This document shows, in pieces, positions 10,059-21,220 of a stretch of 64,000 bases of DNA. Under the pieces are notes generated by a model that did not search any database, had not been told where the DNA came from, and saw only the letters and a list, made by a program, of their open reading frames with translations. Each line of letters opens with the position of its first letter. The stretch's first letter is position 1. A program made the position numbers and the translations under genes. Source of the stretch: Trematomus loennbergii (Eukaryota > Chordata > Actinopteri > Perciformes > Nototheniidae); contig JAAOOA010000193.1 of the NCBI GenBank assembly GCA_012861695.1, positions 352,001 to 416,000 of the forward strand, written 5' to 3'.

Positions 10059-11705
10059 ATGGCACATGGAGGAGTTCAGCTGGCCCGGGAAACCTTCTCT
10101 TGTTCGATCTGTCTGGATCTACTGAAGGATCCGGTCACTATTCCCTGTGGACACAGCTACTGCATGGACTGTATCAAACACCACTGGGATGGAGAGCTAA
10201 GCCACAGCTGCCCTCAGTGTAGAAAGATCTTCACACCGAGGCCTGTCCTGCTGAAAAACACCATGTTAGCAGATTTAGTGGAGGAGCTGAAGAAGACTGG
10301 ACTCCAAGCTGCTCCTGCTGATCACTGCTATGCTGGAGCTGAAGATGTGGCCTGTGATTTCTGCACTGGGAGAAAACTGAGAGCCTGTAAGTCCTGTCTG
10401 CAGTGTCTGGCCTCTTATTGTGAGAAACACCTCCAGCCTCATTATGACGCAGCTACCTTTAAAAAACACAAGCTGGTGGAGCCCTCCAAGAAGCTCCAGG
10501 AGAACATCTGCTCTCTTCACGACGAGGTGATGAAGATGTTCTGCCGCACTGATCAGCAGTGTATCTGTTATCTCTGCTCTGTGGACGAACACAAAGGCCA
10601 CGACACGGTGTCAGCTGCAGCAGAGAGGACTGAGAGGCAGAGAGAGCTGGAGGGGAGTCGACAAAACATCCAGCAGAGAATCCAGGACAGAGAGAAGGAG
10701 GTGAAGCTGCTTCAGCAGGAGGTGGAGGCCGTCAATGGCTCTGCTGATAAAGCAGTGGAGGACAGTGAGAAGATGTTCACTGAGCTGATCCGTCTCATGC
10801 AGAAAAGAAGCTCTGATGTGAAGCAGCAGGTCAGATCCCAGCAGAAGAGTGAAGTGAGTCGAGTCAAAGAGCTTCAGGAGAAGCTGGAGCAGGAGATCTC
10901 TGAGCTGAAGAGGAGAGACGCTGAGCTGAAGCTGCTGACTCACACAGAGGATCACAACCAGTTTCTGCACAGCTACCCCTCACTGTCAGCCCTCAGTGAA
11001 CCTACACACTCATCCAGCATCAACATCCGTCCTCTGAGCTACTTTGAGGACGTGACGGCGGCCCTGTCAGCAGTCAGAGACAAACTACAGGACGTCCTGA
11101 GAGAGGAATGGACTAACGTCTCACCGACTGAAGTGGATGTTTTACTGTCAGCAGCAGAGCCCACCACCAGAGCTGGGTTCTTACAATATTCACAGGAGAT
11201 CACTCTGGATCCAAACACAGCATACACACTGCTGTTATTATCTGCGGGGAGCAGAAAAGCAACAGTCATGAAATATCATTCTTATAGTCACCCAGACAGA
11301 TTCACTAAGTATCCTCAGGTCCTGAGTAGAGAGAGTCTGACTGGACGTTGTTACTGGGAGGTGGAGTGGAGAGGAGGAGTTTATGTAGCAGTCGCATACA
11401 AGAATATCCGCAGAGCAGGGGGTGAATGTGGATTTGGACTCAATGACAAATCTTGGGCGTTAATTTGTGAGCAAAACGGTTATTCATTTAGTTACAACAG
11501 TATCATTACTCCCGTCTCAGGTCCTCAGTCCTCCAGAGTAGGAGTGTACCTGGATCACAGAGCAGGTATTCTGTCCTTCTACAGCGTCTCTGAAACCATG
11601 ACTCTCCTCCACAGAGTCCAGACCACATTCACTCAGCCGCTACATGCTGGAGTTCGGCTTTATTATGATTATGGAACCACAGCTGAGTTGTGTACACTGA
11701 AATAG
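10059..11705 (+). CDS. TRIM16-like/finTRIM-type E3 ubiquitin ligase (copy B, intact)
   Basis: 548 codons in one exon. RING finger C3HC4 ligands are at C15, C18, C30, H32, C35, C38, C51 and C54. B-box 1 spans about 97-130 and B-box 2 about 150-185 (C151, H154, C162 and on to the HKGH motif). A Glu/Lys/Gln-rich coiled coil runs about 190-300. A PRY-SPRY (B30.2) domain runs about 380-548, with PQVLSRESLTGRCYWEVEW and SRVGVYLDHRAGILSFYSV. By family knowledge the RING recruits E2 enzymes for ubiquitin transfer, the coiled coil dimerises and the SPRY binds targets; many fish TRIMs of this class act in antiviral signalling in the cytoplasm. The start is set by alignment with copy D (MAxxGVQL). It is the only intact member of four copies here. 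The single-exon structure is unusual for classical finTRIMs. Exact orthology is not resolved, so no symbol is given. Confidence 0.93.
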   Translation: MAHGGVQLARETFSCSICLDLLKDPVTIPCGHSYCMDCIKHHWDGELSHSCPQCRKIFTPRPVLLKNTMLADLVEELKKTGLQAAPADHCYAGAEDVACDFCTGRKLRACKSCLQCLASYCEKHLQPHYDAATFKKHKLVEPSKKLQENICSLHDEVMKMFCRTDQQCICYLCSVDEHKGHDTVSAAAERTERQRELEGSRQNIQQRIQDREKEVKLLQQEVEAVNGSADKAVEDSEKMFTELIRLMQKRSSDVKQQVRSQQKSEVSRVKELQEKLEQEISELKRRDAELKLLTHTEDHNQFLHSYPSLSALSEPTHSSSINIRPLSYFEDVTAALSAVRDKLQDVLREEWTNVSPTEVDVLLSAAEPTTRAGFLQYSQEITLDPNTAYTLLLLSAGSRKATVMKYHSYSHPDRFTKYPQVLSRESLTGRCYWEVEWRGGVYVAVAYKNIRRAGGECGFGLNDKSWALICEQNGYSFSYNSIITPVSGPQSSRVGVYLDHRAGILSFYSVSETMTLLHRVQTTFTQPLHAGVRLYYDYGTTAELCTLK

Positions 11706-12517
11706 CCTGAAGTCATTTGAGGAACTCTTCTACTTCTTAAACTCATTGTGTGTCCATCATTGTTGCTGAGAGCTGATTGTTCATGTCTTCACTGCACAGA
11801 GATCAGCTGTCAATCAAACATTATGGGATGTGCTTTAACATCTTCTCATGAGTTGTTCTGTAGATGTTGGAGTTTCTTTAGGCGGCGCTCCTTCCTGTGT
11901 CTGTTTAGCCATGGAGGCTGTCACTGCTCAGGAGGATTTCTGTTAACCTCAACTCATATTTCTCTGCATGGAAATGTAAACTTTGCTCTAAATATTTGTT
12001 GAATATCGATATTGATTTAAATGTATGTTGTTGTTTCTCTTGTAAAGCATGAAAGAGAGAAAGCACCTCCTATTTTATTTAAAGGTCTTTTATTTTTGAT
12101 TAAGTCTCAATGTGTTGAATGCATAAATGAAAGTTTGAAGAAGGAAATAAAACACATTAAAAGAAAAGCTAACAGGTTGAGTTTGTAGTAAATTGTGTTT
12201 CTATTTTCAAGATGTGAGATGAGTGCCACATTTACATGTCTGTACAAAATAAAATGTTGGGGTTTTCTTGTTAATAAAAGAGCTAAGAGGAAAAAAGTGA
12301 AAATCTTTCGTTTTTTTAATAATAAAAATATCTATTAATTCATTTCTGGAAAATATATTTGCATTTGATTATTTTTAGGATTAAGAAAAATAAATAAATT
12401 CAGATTTTATTTTATTTTTCAGAAAAACATGTGAAAGCCTTTTAGCTGATGCAGCTCTTTCAGTAAACCCTGCTCACGTTTTGTCAGGTTGATGTAGATG
12501 TCTCTTCAATAATGTTC
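11706..12517 (+). other. 3' UTR and flank of TRIM copy B
   Basis: Duplicated flank shared with copies A, C and D. The polyadenylation signal AATAAA is at 12146-12151, with another near 12250. An 84-codon open frame at 11748-12002 is kept in copy C and nearly so in D, but it lies in the 3' UTR and is explained by recent duplication. Confidence 0.7.
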
Positions 12518-13945
12518 ACAACAACTACAGGCCTAGAGAAAGTTGTTGCCAAACAGTCTTTACTGCAAACACGATTTTAGATAAGTTCCAATCAGGTTTT
12601 CGTCAGAAGCATTACACTGAAACTGCTCTCCTTAGAGTCTCCAACAACATAATGATGTCTTCGGATAGAGGTCAATGCTCCGTTTTAGTGCTGCTGGACC
12701 TTAGCGCAGCTTTTGACTCTGGATCACAGAATAATGATGGAAAGGCTCGGGCAGGTGGGTGTCTCAGGGAGTGCCCTGAAATGGTTCTCCTACCTTTCAG
12801 ATAGGAGTTGCTCTGTGTCTTTAGGCCCTTTCACTTCTGATACTGCTGCTCTTACCTGTGATGTGCCTCAAGGTTCTGTTTTGGGTCCTGTTATATTGTC
12901 CTTATATATGCTTCCCTTAGGTCAGGTTATCAGCAGATTTAGTAATATTTCCTACCACTGTTACGTTGATGATATTCAACTCTATGTCTCTTTTAAACCT
13001 AATAATCCCGGCTGGATGTCTAATAACTTTTTGAAGCTTAATGCAGACAAAACAGAGGTTCTTATCATTGTGTCAGACAGTATAGCTCTGAAGGTTGCAA
13101 AGGGTATAGGGTCCCTTTCCTCAGCTGTTCGGCCTGATTTACGTCTTGGTGTGACATTTGATCAGGCAATGCATTTTGATCAGCATATTAAATAATTTAC
13201 CCGTACATGCTTTTTCCATCTCAGATATATTGCGAAGCACAGGTCTGTTGTGTCATTAGCGGAACTTGAAATGATCATTCATGCTTTCATATCATCCCGG
13301 CTGGATTATTGTAACTCCATTTTCACGTGTTTTCACAAGTCAACTCTCAACCGCCTACAAATGGTCCAGAAAGCTGCTGCAAGACAGTTAATCAGGTCCA
13401 GCAGGATGACACACATAACACCCATTTTAAAATCCTTACATCGGCTCCCGACCGGTTTCAGAATTGATTTTAAGGTTCTGGTTATTACCTATAGAGCCCT
13501 GCATGGAAATGCACCAGAGTATATATATGTGTGACCTTCTCCGTCCCTACATCGCCAGTAGGTCACTTAGGACTAGGGCCTACTGGCTGTCCCACGGTCT
13601 CCTTTAAAATCTAAAGGTGACTGTGCCTTTCAAGTGGAGCTCCAACTCTCGTCCTATAGACCTCCGCTCTGCAGTCTCTGTCGAAGCTTTTAAAAAACTA
13701 CCGAAGACCTATCTTTTTACATTGGCTTTTATTTCTATTTGAAATGTGTGTAGTGTGTCCTGTCATCATGTTTGTTCCTTGCAGGACACCACGTGGTCTG
13801 TGTTTTGTTTTTACGTTAACCTTAAATGTATGCCTCATGTGGTTATTGTATTCATGTTTCTGTCTTAATTTAAACTTTTTACTTGTGAAGCACTTTGTGA
13901 AATCTATTTCTGTGAAAGGTGATATAATAAATAAACGCATCTAAA
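12518..13945 (+). mobile_element. L2-type LINE 3' half, unit B
   Basis: Reverse-transcriptase remnants: [24 protein letters not shown], then after the shared 2-bp deletion [41 protein letters not shown] (YADD altered to YVDD). The C-terminal LINE domain follows (SSRLDYCNSI, RLQMVQKAAARQLI, HITPILKSLHRLP). The 3' end has the L2-like 'gtgaagcactttgtgaaa' and 'aataaataaa' tail near 13880-13935. The 5' portion is internally deleted at ~12535. It is defective. Confidence 0.88.
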
Positions 13946-14479
13946 ATAAACGTAAACATCCAACATATTGTACATATGTTTTAATATATTTGAGCGCCCT
14001 TTTCTATAGAAAAAGACGCCAGTGCGGCAGTATCCTTTCTCTGTTGGAATCACACTAATCCTCTAAAATGTACAGAGAAAATATTCATTTGTGCTGGATC
14101 TCCATCAGAAAGACCTCCAACAGCATCTTTTATTGAACTTTGAGGATGTGGAGGCTCTAAAATGATGACCGTCCTGAATGAAAAACGAAGACACGATGTT
14201 TGCCATGACAATGCTGTACTCTCTGTCTGTGTTTTTCCTGTGTCGACTATCAGAGGAGAAATCTTTAAAGGATCTTAATGGCGTTTACAACAGTAAACGC
14301 CAGTAATACAACAGTATTTCTCCAACAACTCCAACAGGTGGCTAACTACAGCCGTTCATTCTGTCCAATTATTGCAACACACGTTCATTTCTCTGTGGCC
14401 ATAACACACACAATGACGTCACATTGTCAAAACAAAGATCAGTTTACTTGCTAATCAGAGCAGAGACCCAACAGATATG
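13946..14479. other. No recognised gene
   Basis: About 530 bp with no supported coding frame or known repeat that I can name. Confidence 0.4.
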
Positions 14480-14870
14480 CTTTGCAAAAACAATAAGGCT
14501 AAGGGCGAAGTCCCTCCCTTTCTGGTGGACCTCCATGGGACCTTATTTCGGAAAAATTATGTATTGAAGCAGGGGCGGACTGGCCATTGGGAATACCGGG
14601 CCGGTACCGAAGTGGGCCGGTCGGACAATTCACTAGAACCCCCCCCCCTCGTTGACAATTGACTAGCGGTACCGAGTTGGGCCGGTCAGCCGGTTGAGTT
14701 TCTCGGGCTGATTTTTAGTCCCAGTCCGCCCCTGTATTTAAGTCAATGGCGAGAGAAATCGATCCCGTTTGAATTGTGCCACGAATTACACATATGATGT
14801 TTGTCAATTTAAAAGATAATTTTGCAAGTAAAAAAAGAAATGTTTTGCCGTAAACTGTGAAGTAAGACTT
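14480..14870. repeat. Dispersed repeat R1 in inverted orientation, split by a hAT MITE
   Basis: It is the reverse complement of part of 2661-3010 (ggtggacctc..., agtcaatggcgagag..., tttgaattgtgccacgaatt). The 2.9 kb and 20.9 kb copies show the unoccupied sequence across the MITE site at 14570. Confidence 0.65.
14570..14734. mobile_element. Short hAT-type MITE, 165 bp
   Basis: The ends are CAGGGGCGGACTGG and CCAGTCCGCCCCTG. Flanking octamers are tattgaag (left) and tatttaag (right), an 8-bp duplication with one mismatch, as expected for hAT. Unoccupied sites in the R1 copies at ~2.87 kb and ~20.86 kb read 'gtattgaagtcaatgg' on the complement. No coding capacity. Confidence 0.85.
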
Positions 14871-14873
14871 TTT

Positions 14874-16438
14874 TATGGGCTCAGAACAGTCTCATAATAC
14901 ACACATGCACACAGAAGGATTCACACTTGTATTTCATGATCCGCAAAAGGATTCACACTTGTATTTCCGGATCCACATTGTTTTTCAATGCACACACAAA
15001 TGTGTTCCGTTTCATATACATGTAATAAAATCCAAATACAGAAAAAAGTTTTACATATGTATTTTTGATCCTCACATATTTGTTTAAAACCGCTGCACCT
15101 ACAAACACAACCACTTTCTGTGCATGGATCGCTGTGCATTCGTGTGTGGGTTTTTTGAGACTCCCCTGACGGTCACCCGATTCGTACTTGTAATTTTTTC
15201 TATCTATAGCCAATCAGATGTCTCCTCAATTCTAAGCCAATCACATGAGCGCGCCCCCACGAGGGTAGATGTCTTGCGTTCATGACGTAGCGCTTCATGT
15301 ACGCATTTTGCGCTGTCCGGAGCTGACAGGTCCATGGAGCCTGCCTGCAGGCGCTAATCTCAGGACACTTCCACTCTCAGTACATTGCCACTTTCCGAGC
15401 AGGAAATGCACGCAAATACAAGCCTTTATATTATTAAGGTACAGTGCCACTTTCCGAACCATTGTGTACATAAAAACGGCAGGCAAAACCGTTTTAAATG
15501 TGTGTTTCCTGTATGGTGAATACAGCTGCTTTATTTATATCTGTATGAAGTTGTTGTGAGTGTGGAGGGAGCAGCTACAGGTTAGCTTAGCCTAATCGAT
15601 CAGTGCACTAGGAAGCCAGAGCTAGACAGTGAACTGTCAACGGGGGGAGCCCCGCCGGTCATTATCGGCCGATATTCACTCCTAATAGTTTGATCGGTGC
15701 TCTCTATAAAGGCCGAACAGGAGAGCTGGATCTCATCGATATGGACATAAACGCGAGTGAAGTTTTAGCGAGCTGCATGAGAAACTGACGGGCTGTCAGG
15801 AGAGAGGGAGGGAGAGAGGAAAAGAGATGATCCTTACTCCCGTGTTATTAGCCATATCCGGTCATAGTCCGGTAATTACCTGCTAACGGAAACTCTGCTA
15901 CACAATTCTTCTTCTTCTTATTATTGAAACATGACCGGTAAGTTTCAAATTTGTCCGGTAAAATAAATTCTGTCCGCGGAAACCCTGCTCCGGACAGCGC
16001 AAAATGCGTAAGTGTCATGAACGCAATAAATCATACCCTCGTGGGGACGCGCTCATGTGATTGGCTTAGAATGAAGGAGACATCTGATTGGCTATAGATA
16101 GAACAAATTACAAGTACGAATCGGTGTCACCGTCAGGGGAGTCTGAAAAAACCCACACACGAATGCACAGCGATCCATGCACAGAAAGGGTTGTGTTTGT
16201 AGGTGCAGCGGTTTTAAACGGAAAACAAATATGTGAGGATCAAAAATACATATGTAAAACTTTTTTCTGTATTTGGATTTTATTTACATGAATATGAAAC
16301 GGAACACATTTGTGTGTGCATTGAAAAACACAAGTGTGGATCCGGAAATACAAGTGTGAATCCTTTTGCGGATCATGAAATACAAGTGTGAATCCTTCTG
16401 TGTGCATGTGTGTATTATGAGACTGTTCTGAGCCCATA
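14874..16438. mobile_element. Foldback element with ~450-bp inverted arms
   Basis: The left arm 14874-15322 begins TATGGGCTCAGAACAGTCTC. The right arm 15989-16438 is its near-exact reverse complement, ending GAGACTGTTCTGAGCCCATA. The ~670-bp centre (15323-15988) has no recognised protein. Short open frames in the arms mirror each other and look incidental. No clear target duplication was found, so the superfamily is open. Confidence 0.8.
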
Positions 16439-16842
16439 CAAGTGAAGCGACGTCCGTTTGTGATGACTCCGCACCGGTGATCGTCTGACAGCAGCCCTAG
16501 CAACACCCCCGCCTCTGTTAGTACACATTTACTGACATAAACATGTGTATCATCTGTTGTAGACCCAAATAAATAAAATAAAATAAGAACTCATAATCAA
16601 AAAAGATAAACGCCATTCTTAAAATGTATAAACGAACAATAGTTTGATTCATATTGATTAGAGTGCACAATAGAATGGAAATTATTGAGAGAAGAAAAAT
16701 AGATATGTTATCTATCAAAACCCAGTTAGATTAACATTCATTGGATTGTCCACTTTGTTCTTCAGATATATCACATATTTTTAACTAGATGATACATGAA
16801 TTGAAACAAAACACAGTGTATATACACATAAGGGCACTGGGA
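16439..16842. other. No recognised gene, AT-rich
   Basis: About 400 bp between the foldback element and the mosaic junction. Nothing supportable was seen. Confidence 0.4.
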
Positions 16843-17026
16843 CGCTACCCAATATGGCGCCGACAAATCAACTTCCGGTGATACCGAGGAGCGAGGAAAT
16901 GAAAAATAAGAGAAGTGAGATGCAGCCACAGTGTCAGCTGCAGCAGAAAGGACTGAGAGAGGCAGAGAGAGCTGGAGGGGAGTCAACAAAACATCCAGCA
17001 GAGAATCCAGGACAGAGAGAAGGAGG
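16843..17026 (+). pseudogene. Mosaic: R1 repeat piece fused to TRIM coiled-coil piece
   Basis: 16843-16920 matches the 'cttccggtgatacc' part of R1 (2941-3020). From ~16928 to 17026 the sequence matches the start of the TRIM coiled coil (cagtgtcagctgcagcag onward to gagagaaggagg). It then passes directly into antisense L2. This is a rearranged remnant of another TRIM copy. Confidence 0.75.
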
Positions 17027-17809
17027 TTCTGCAGGTTCCTGGGTGGGGCATGAGGCGGAGGAGGTCCGATAAGTAGTGGGGGGCATGGGCATGGAGGGAC
17101 TTGTAGGTGAGGAGGAGATTTTTGTAGGAAATGCGGGACTTGACCGGCAGCCAGTGGAGGTGGATGAGGGTGGGAGTGATGTGCATACTGGAGCCTGTCC
17201 AGGACACCATTGCAATAGTCCAAGCGGGAGGTGACAAATGCATGTACTACTAGGGTTTTCAGCAACAGACTCCGAGAGTGACGGTTGGAGTCTGGCAATG
17301 TTCTTTGGCTGGAAAGAAGCTGATTTGGTGACGGACTTGACGTGGGAATGGAAGGAAAGGGTGGAGTCAAAGATGACACCCAGGTTGCAAACTTCAGGAG
17401 ATGGGGAGATGGAGCAGCCGTCACCCTCGAGGATGAAGTCACCAACCTTCCGGGCAGCGCCTTGGGTGCCACAATCATGATCTCTGTTTTCTTGCTGTTA
17501 AGCTTGAGGAAATTTGATGACATCCAGGTTTTTATTTCGTGCAGGCAGTTGACAAGGGACTGAGGGGGGAGCTGGGAGGATGGAGTAGAGCTGAGATAGA
17601 TTTGGGTATCATCAGCATAGCAGTGGAAGTTGAGTCTGTGATGGCGGATGATCTGGCCGAGGGGGAGCATGTAAATGGTGAACAGGAGGGGGGCAAGCAC
17701 AGAGCCTTGGGGGACACCATGATTGACTGGGGCTGGGGGGAATTCGAGCCATTGATGGTAACAAACTGTTCCCTGTTGTGGAGGTAGGATGTGAGCCAGG
17801 AGAGGGCGG
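17027..17809 (-). mobile_element. Antisense L2 fragment abutting TRIM copy C
   Basis: It is paralogous to 7569-9515 but lacks the Harbinger MITE and ends earlier. Minus-strand motifs include [20 protein letters not shown] followed by [17 protein letters not shown], so the YADD catalytic box is kept here, but the fragment is truncated and frameshifted. Confidence 0.85.
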
Positions 17810-19455
17810 GGAGGAGTTCAGCTGGACCGGGAAACCATCTATTGTTCCATCTGTCTGGATCTACTGAAGGATCCGGTCACTATTCCCTGTGGACACAGCT
17901 ACTGCATGGACTGTATCAAACACCACTGCGATGGAGAACTAGTCTACAGCTGCCCTCAGTGTAGAAAGAGCTTCACACCGAGGCCTGTCCTGCTGAAAAG
18001 CACCATGTTAGCAGATTTAGTGGATGAGCTGAAGAAGACTGGACTCCAAGCTGCTCCTGCTGATCACTGCTATTCTGGAGCTGAAGATGTGGCCTGTGAT
18101 GTCTGCACTGGGAGAAAACTGAGAGCCTGTAAGTCCTGTCTGCAGTGTCTGGCCTCTTATTGTGACAAACACCTCCAGCCTCATTATGACACAGCTACGT
18201 TTAAAAAACACAAGCTGGTGGAGCCCTCCAAGAAGCTCCAGGAGAACATCTGCTCTCGTCACGACGAGGTGATGAAGATGTTCTGCCGCACTGATCAGCA
18301 GTGTATCTGTTATCTCTGCTCTGTGGACGAACACAAAGGCCACGACACAGTGTCAGCTGCAGCAGAGAGGACTGAGAGGCAGAGAGAGCTGGAGTGGAGT
18401 CGACTAAACATCCAGCAGAGAATCCAGGACAGAGAGAAGGAGGTGAAGCTGCTTCAGCAGGAGGTGGAGGCCGTCAATGGCTCTGCTGATAAAGCAGTGG
18501 AGGACAGTGAGAAGATGTTCACTGAGCTGATCCGTCTCATGGAGAAAAGAAGCTCTGATGTGAAGCAGCAGGTCAGATCCCAGCAGAAGAGTGAAGTGAG
18601 TCGAGTCAAAGAGCTTCAGGAGAAGCTGGAGCAGGAGATGGCTGATCTGAAGAGGAGAGACGCTGAGCTGAAGCTGCTGTCTCACACAGAGGATCACAAC
18701 CAGTTTCTGCACAGCTACCCCTCACTGTCAGCCCTCAGTGAACCTACACACTCATCCAGCATCAACATCCGTCCTCTGAGCTACTTTGAGGACGTGACGG
18801 CGGCCCTGTCAGCAGTCAGAGACAAACTACAGGACGTCCTGAGAGAGGAATGGACAAACGTCTCACCGACTGAAGTGGATGTTTTACTGTCAGCAGCAGA
18901 GCCCACCACCAGAGCTGGGTTCTTAAAATATTCACAGGGAATCACACTGGATCCAAACACAGCACACATGTGGCTGTTATTATCTGAGGGAGCAGAAAAG
19001 CAACATTCATGAAACAACATCAGTCTTATTCTCGTCACACAGACAGATTCACTGAATGGCCTCAGGTCCTGAGTAGAGAGAGTCTGACTGGACGTTGTTA
19101 CTGGGAGGTGGAGCGGAGAGGGGTAAGAGTTCATGTAGCAGTCGCATACAAGAATATCCGCAGAGCAGGGGGGGGGGAAGAATGTTTATTTGGAAACAAT
19201 GACAAATCTTGGTCCTTAGAGTGTGGGCAAAACAGATATTCATTTCGTTACAACAGTATCTGCACTCCCGTCTCAGGTCCTCAGTCCTCCAGAGTAGGAG
19301 TGTACCTGGATCACAGAGCAGGTGTTCTGTCCTTCTACAGCATCTCTGAAACCATGACTCTCCTCCACAGAGTCCAGACCACATTCACTCAGCCGCTACA
19401 TGCTGGAGTTTATCTTTATCATGGAACCACAGCTGAGTTTTGTAAACTGAAATAG
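17810..19455 (+). pseudogene. TRIM copy C: start codon lost to L2 fusion, one frameshift
   Basis: Homology to copy B starts at GVQLDRET, directly against L2 sequence. The upstream frame reaches a TGA (~17790) without an ATG, so about five N-terminal residues and the start are missing. The first in-frame Met (17906) lies inside the RING after C35, so a protein from there would lack half the zinc ligands. RING, both B-boxes, coiled coil and PRY are otherwise open to ~18990, where one G is missing from a G4 run relative to B and D. SPRY then continues in the next frame to the family stop (19453-19455). The frame break may be an assembly error. The start loss looks real because it coincides with the LINE junction. 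Confidence 0.88.
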
Positions 19456-20290
19456 CCTGAAGTCATTTGAGGAACTCTTCTACTTCTTAAACTCATTGTG
19501 TGTCCATCATTGTTGCTGAGAGCTGATTGTTCATGTCTTCACTGCACAGAGATCAGCTGTCAATCAAACATTATGGGATGTGCTTTAACATCTTCTCATG
19601 AGTTGTTCTGTAGATGTTGGAGTTTCTTTAGGCGGCGCTCCTTCCTGTGTCTGTTTAGCCATGGAGGCTGTCACTGCTCAGGAGGATTTCTGTTAACCTC
19701 AACTCATATTTCTCTGCATGGAAATGTAAACTTTGCTCTAAATATTTGTTGAATATCGATATTGATTATTTGTATGTTGTTGTTTCTCTTGTAAAGCATG
19801 AGAGAGAGAAAGCACCTCCTAGTTATTTTCAAGGTCTTTTATTTTTGACTAAGTCTCAATGTGTTGAATGCATAATGAAAGTTTGAAGAAGGAAATAAAA
19901 CACATTCAAAGAAAAGCTAACAGGTTGAGTTTGTAATAAATTGTGTTTCTATTTTCAAGATGTGAGATGAGTGCCACATTTACATGTCTGTACAAAATAA
20001 AATGTTGGGGTTTTCTTGTTAATAAAAGAGTTAAGAGGAAAAAAGTGAAAATCTCAGTCTTTTGTTTTTTTATTATAAAAATATCTATTAATTCATGTCT
20101 GAAAAAGATATTTGCATTTGATTCATTTTCAAGAAAAATAAATAAATTCAGATTTTCTTTTCCAGAAGAACATGTGAAAGCCTTTTAGCTGATGCAACTC
20201 TTTCAGTAAACCCTGCTCACATTTCGTCAGGTTGGTGTAGATGTCTCTTCATTTAAATATGTTTTGGCACATGCAAATTCCCTGAAATGT
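19456..20290 (+). other. 3' UTR/flank of TRIM copy C
   Basis: Duplicated flank like that of copy B. AATAAA is at 19894-19899, with a further AATAAA downstream near 19998. Confidence 0.7.
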
Positions 20291-20656
20291 GGTCGTGTCC
20301 CAGCTCACTAAAACACGCAGTAGTTTAGTGAGTTTAGTAAGTTCCAATCAGGTTTTCGTCAGAAGCATTCCACTGAAACTGCTCTCCTTCGAGTCTCCAA
20401 CGACATAATGATGTCTTCGGATAGAGGTGAATGCTCCGTTTTAGTGCTGCTGGACCTTAGCGCAGCTTTTGACTCTGGATCACAGAATAATGATGGAAAG
20501 GCTCGGGCAGGTGGGTGTCTCAGGGAGTGCCCTGAAATGGTTCTCCTACCTTTCAGATAGGAGTTTCTCTGTGTCTTTAGGCCCTTTCACTTCTGATACT
20601 GCTGCTCTTACCTGTGGGTTCTGTTTTGGGTCCTATTATATTGTCCTTATATTTAG
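20291..20656 (+). mobile_element. L2-type LINE fragment, unit C
   Basis: Remnant of the same insertion as in unit A ([18 protein letters not shown] region, DLSAAFD, shared 2-bp deletion). It carries further internal deletions and the same right breakpoint (tatat/ttagtggagg) as unit A. Confidence 0.85.
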
Positions 20657-21135
20657 TGGAGGAAAACAATGACATCACTTACGCGACTCTGGGATTTGTA
20701 GTCTTTCTAGTTGCGTATTTTTCATAGTCTTATATTTCAACAGTTTTACGAAAAACTGTGACTTTTTTGACATGGAAAGATTGACAAACATCAGATGTGT
20801 AATTCATGGCACAATTCAAACGGGAACGAAAGATAACTTTTCTCTCGCCATTGACTTCAATACATAATCTTTCCGAAATAAGGTCCCAAGAGGTCCACCG
20901 GAAAGGGAGGAATTCGCCTCTCAATAAGGGTGATGCGACGCTACTCAAGATGGCGCAGAAAAAGCAACTTCCGGTGATACCGAGGAGCGAGGAGGAGGAA
21001 ATGAAAAATAAGTAACTTGAGATCCACCCTCTGTCTGTTACTTTAGATGAAAATAAGGATATATATTATTATATTTATTTATATAAATGGATCAGGACAA
21101 AAAGAGAGAATCTTTTGACCTGAAACTTTCAGAGT
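20657..21135. repeat. Dispersed repeat R1, unit C
   Basis: Near copy of 2661-3130 with small indels. Non-coding. Confidence 0.6.
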
Positions 21136-21142
21136 CTCTTTA

Positions 21143-21220
21143 CACAGAGGGGACACATGTTGATGTAGAAGAGACATGAAGAAGAGGGGACACATGGTGA
21201 TGTAGAAGAGACATGAAAAA
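21143..21220. repeat. 37-bp minisatellite, ~2 units (VNTR locus b)
   Basis: Same unit and flanks as 3143-3402, reduced to two units. Confidence 0.9.

Noticed and set aside
11748..12002. 84-codon open frame, Cys/Ser-rich, conserved after several TRIM copies
   Set aside because: It lies in the TRIM 3' UTR and is shared because the copies are recent; copies A and D differ by indels without sign of frame protection.
12713..13195. L2 frames as possible active reverse transcriptase
   Set aside because: The shared 2-bp deletion, altered YVDD in this copy and missing 5' half rule out activity.
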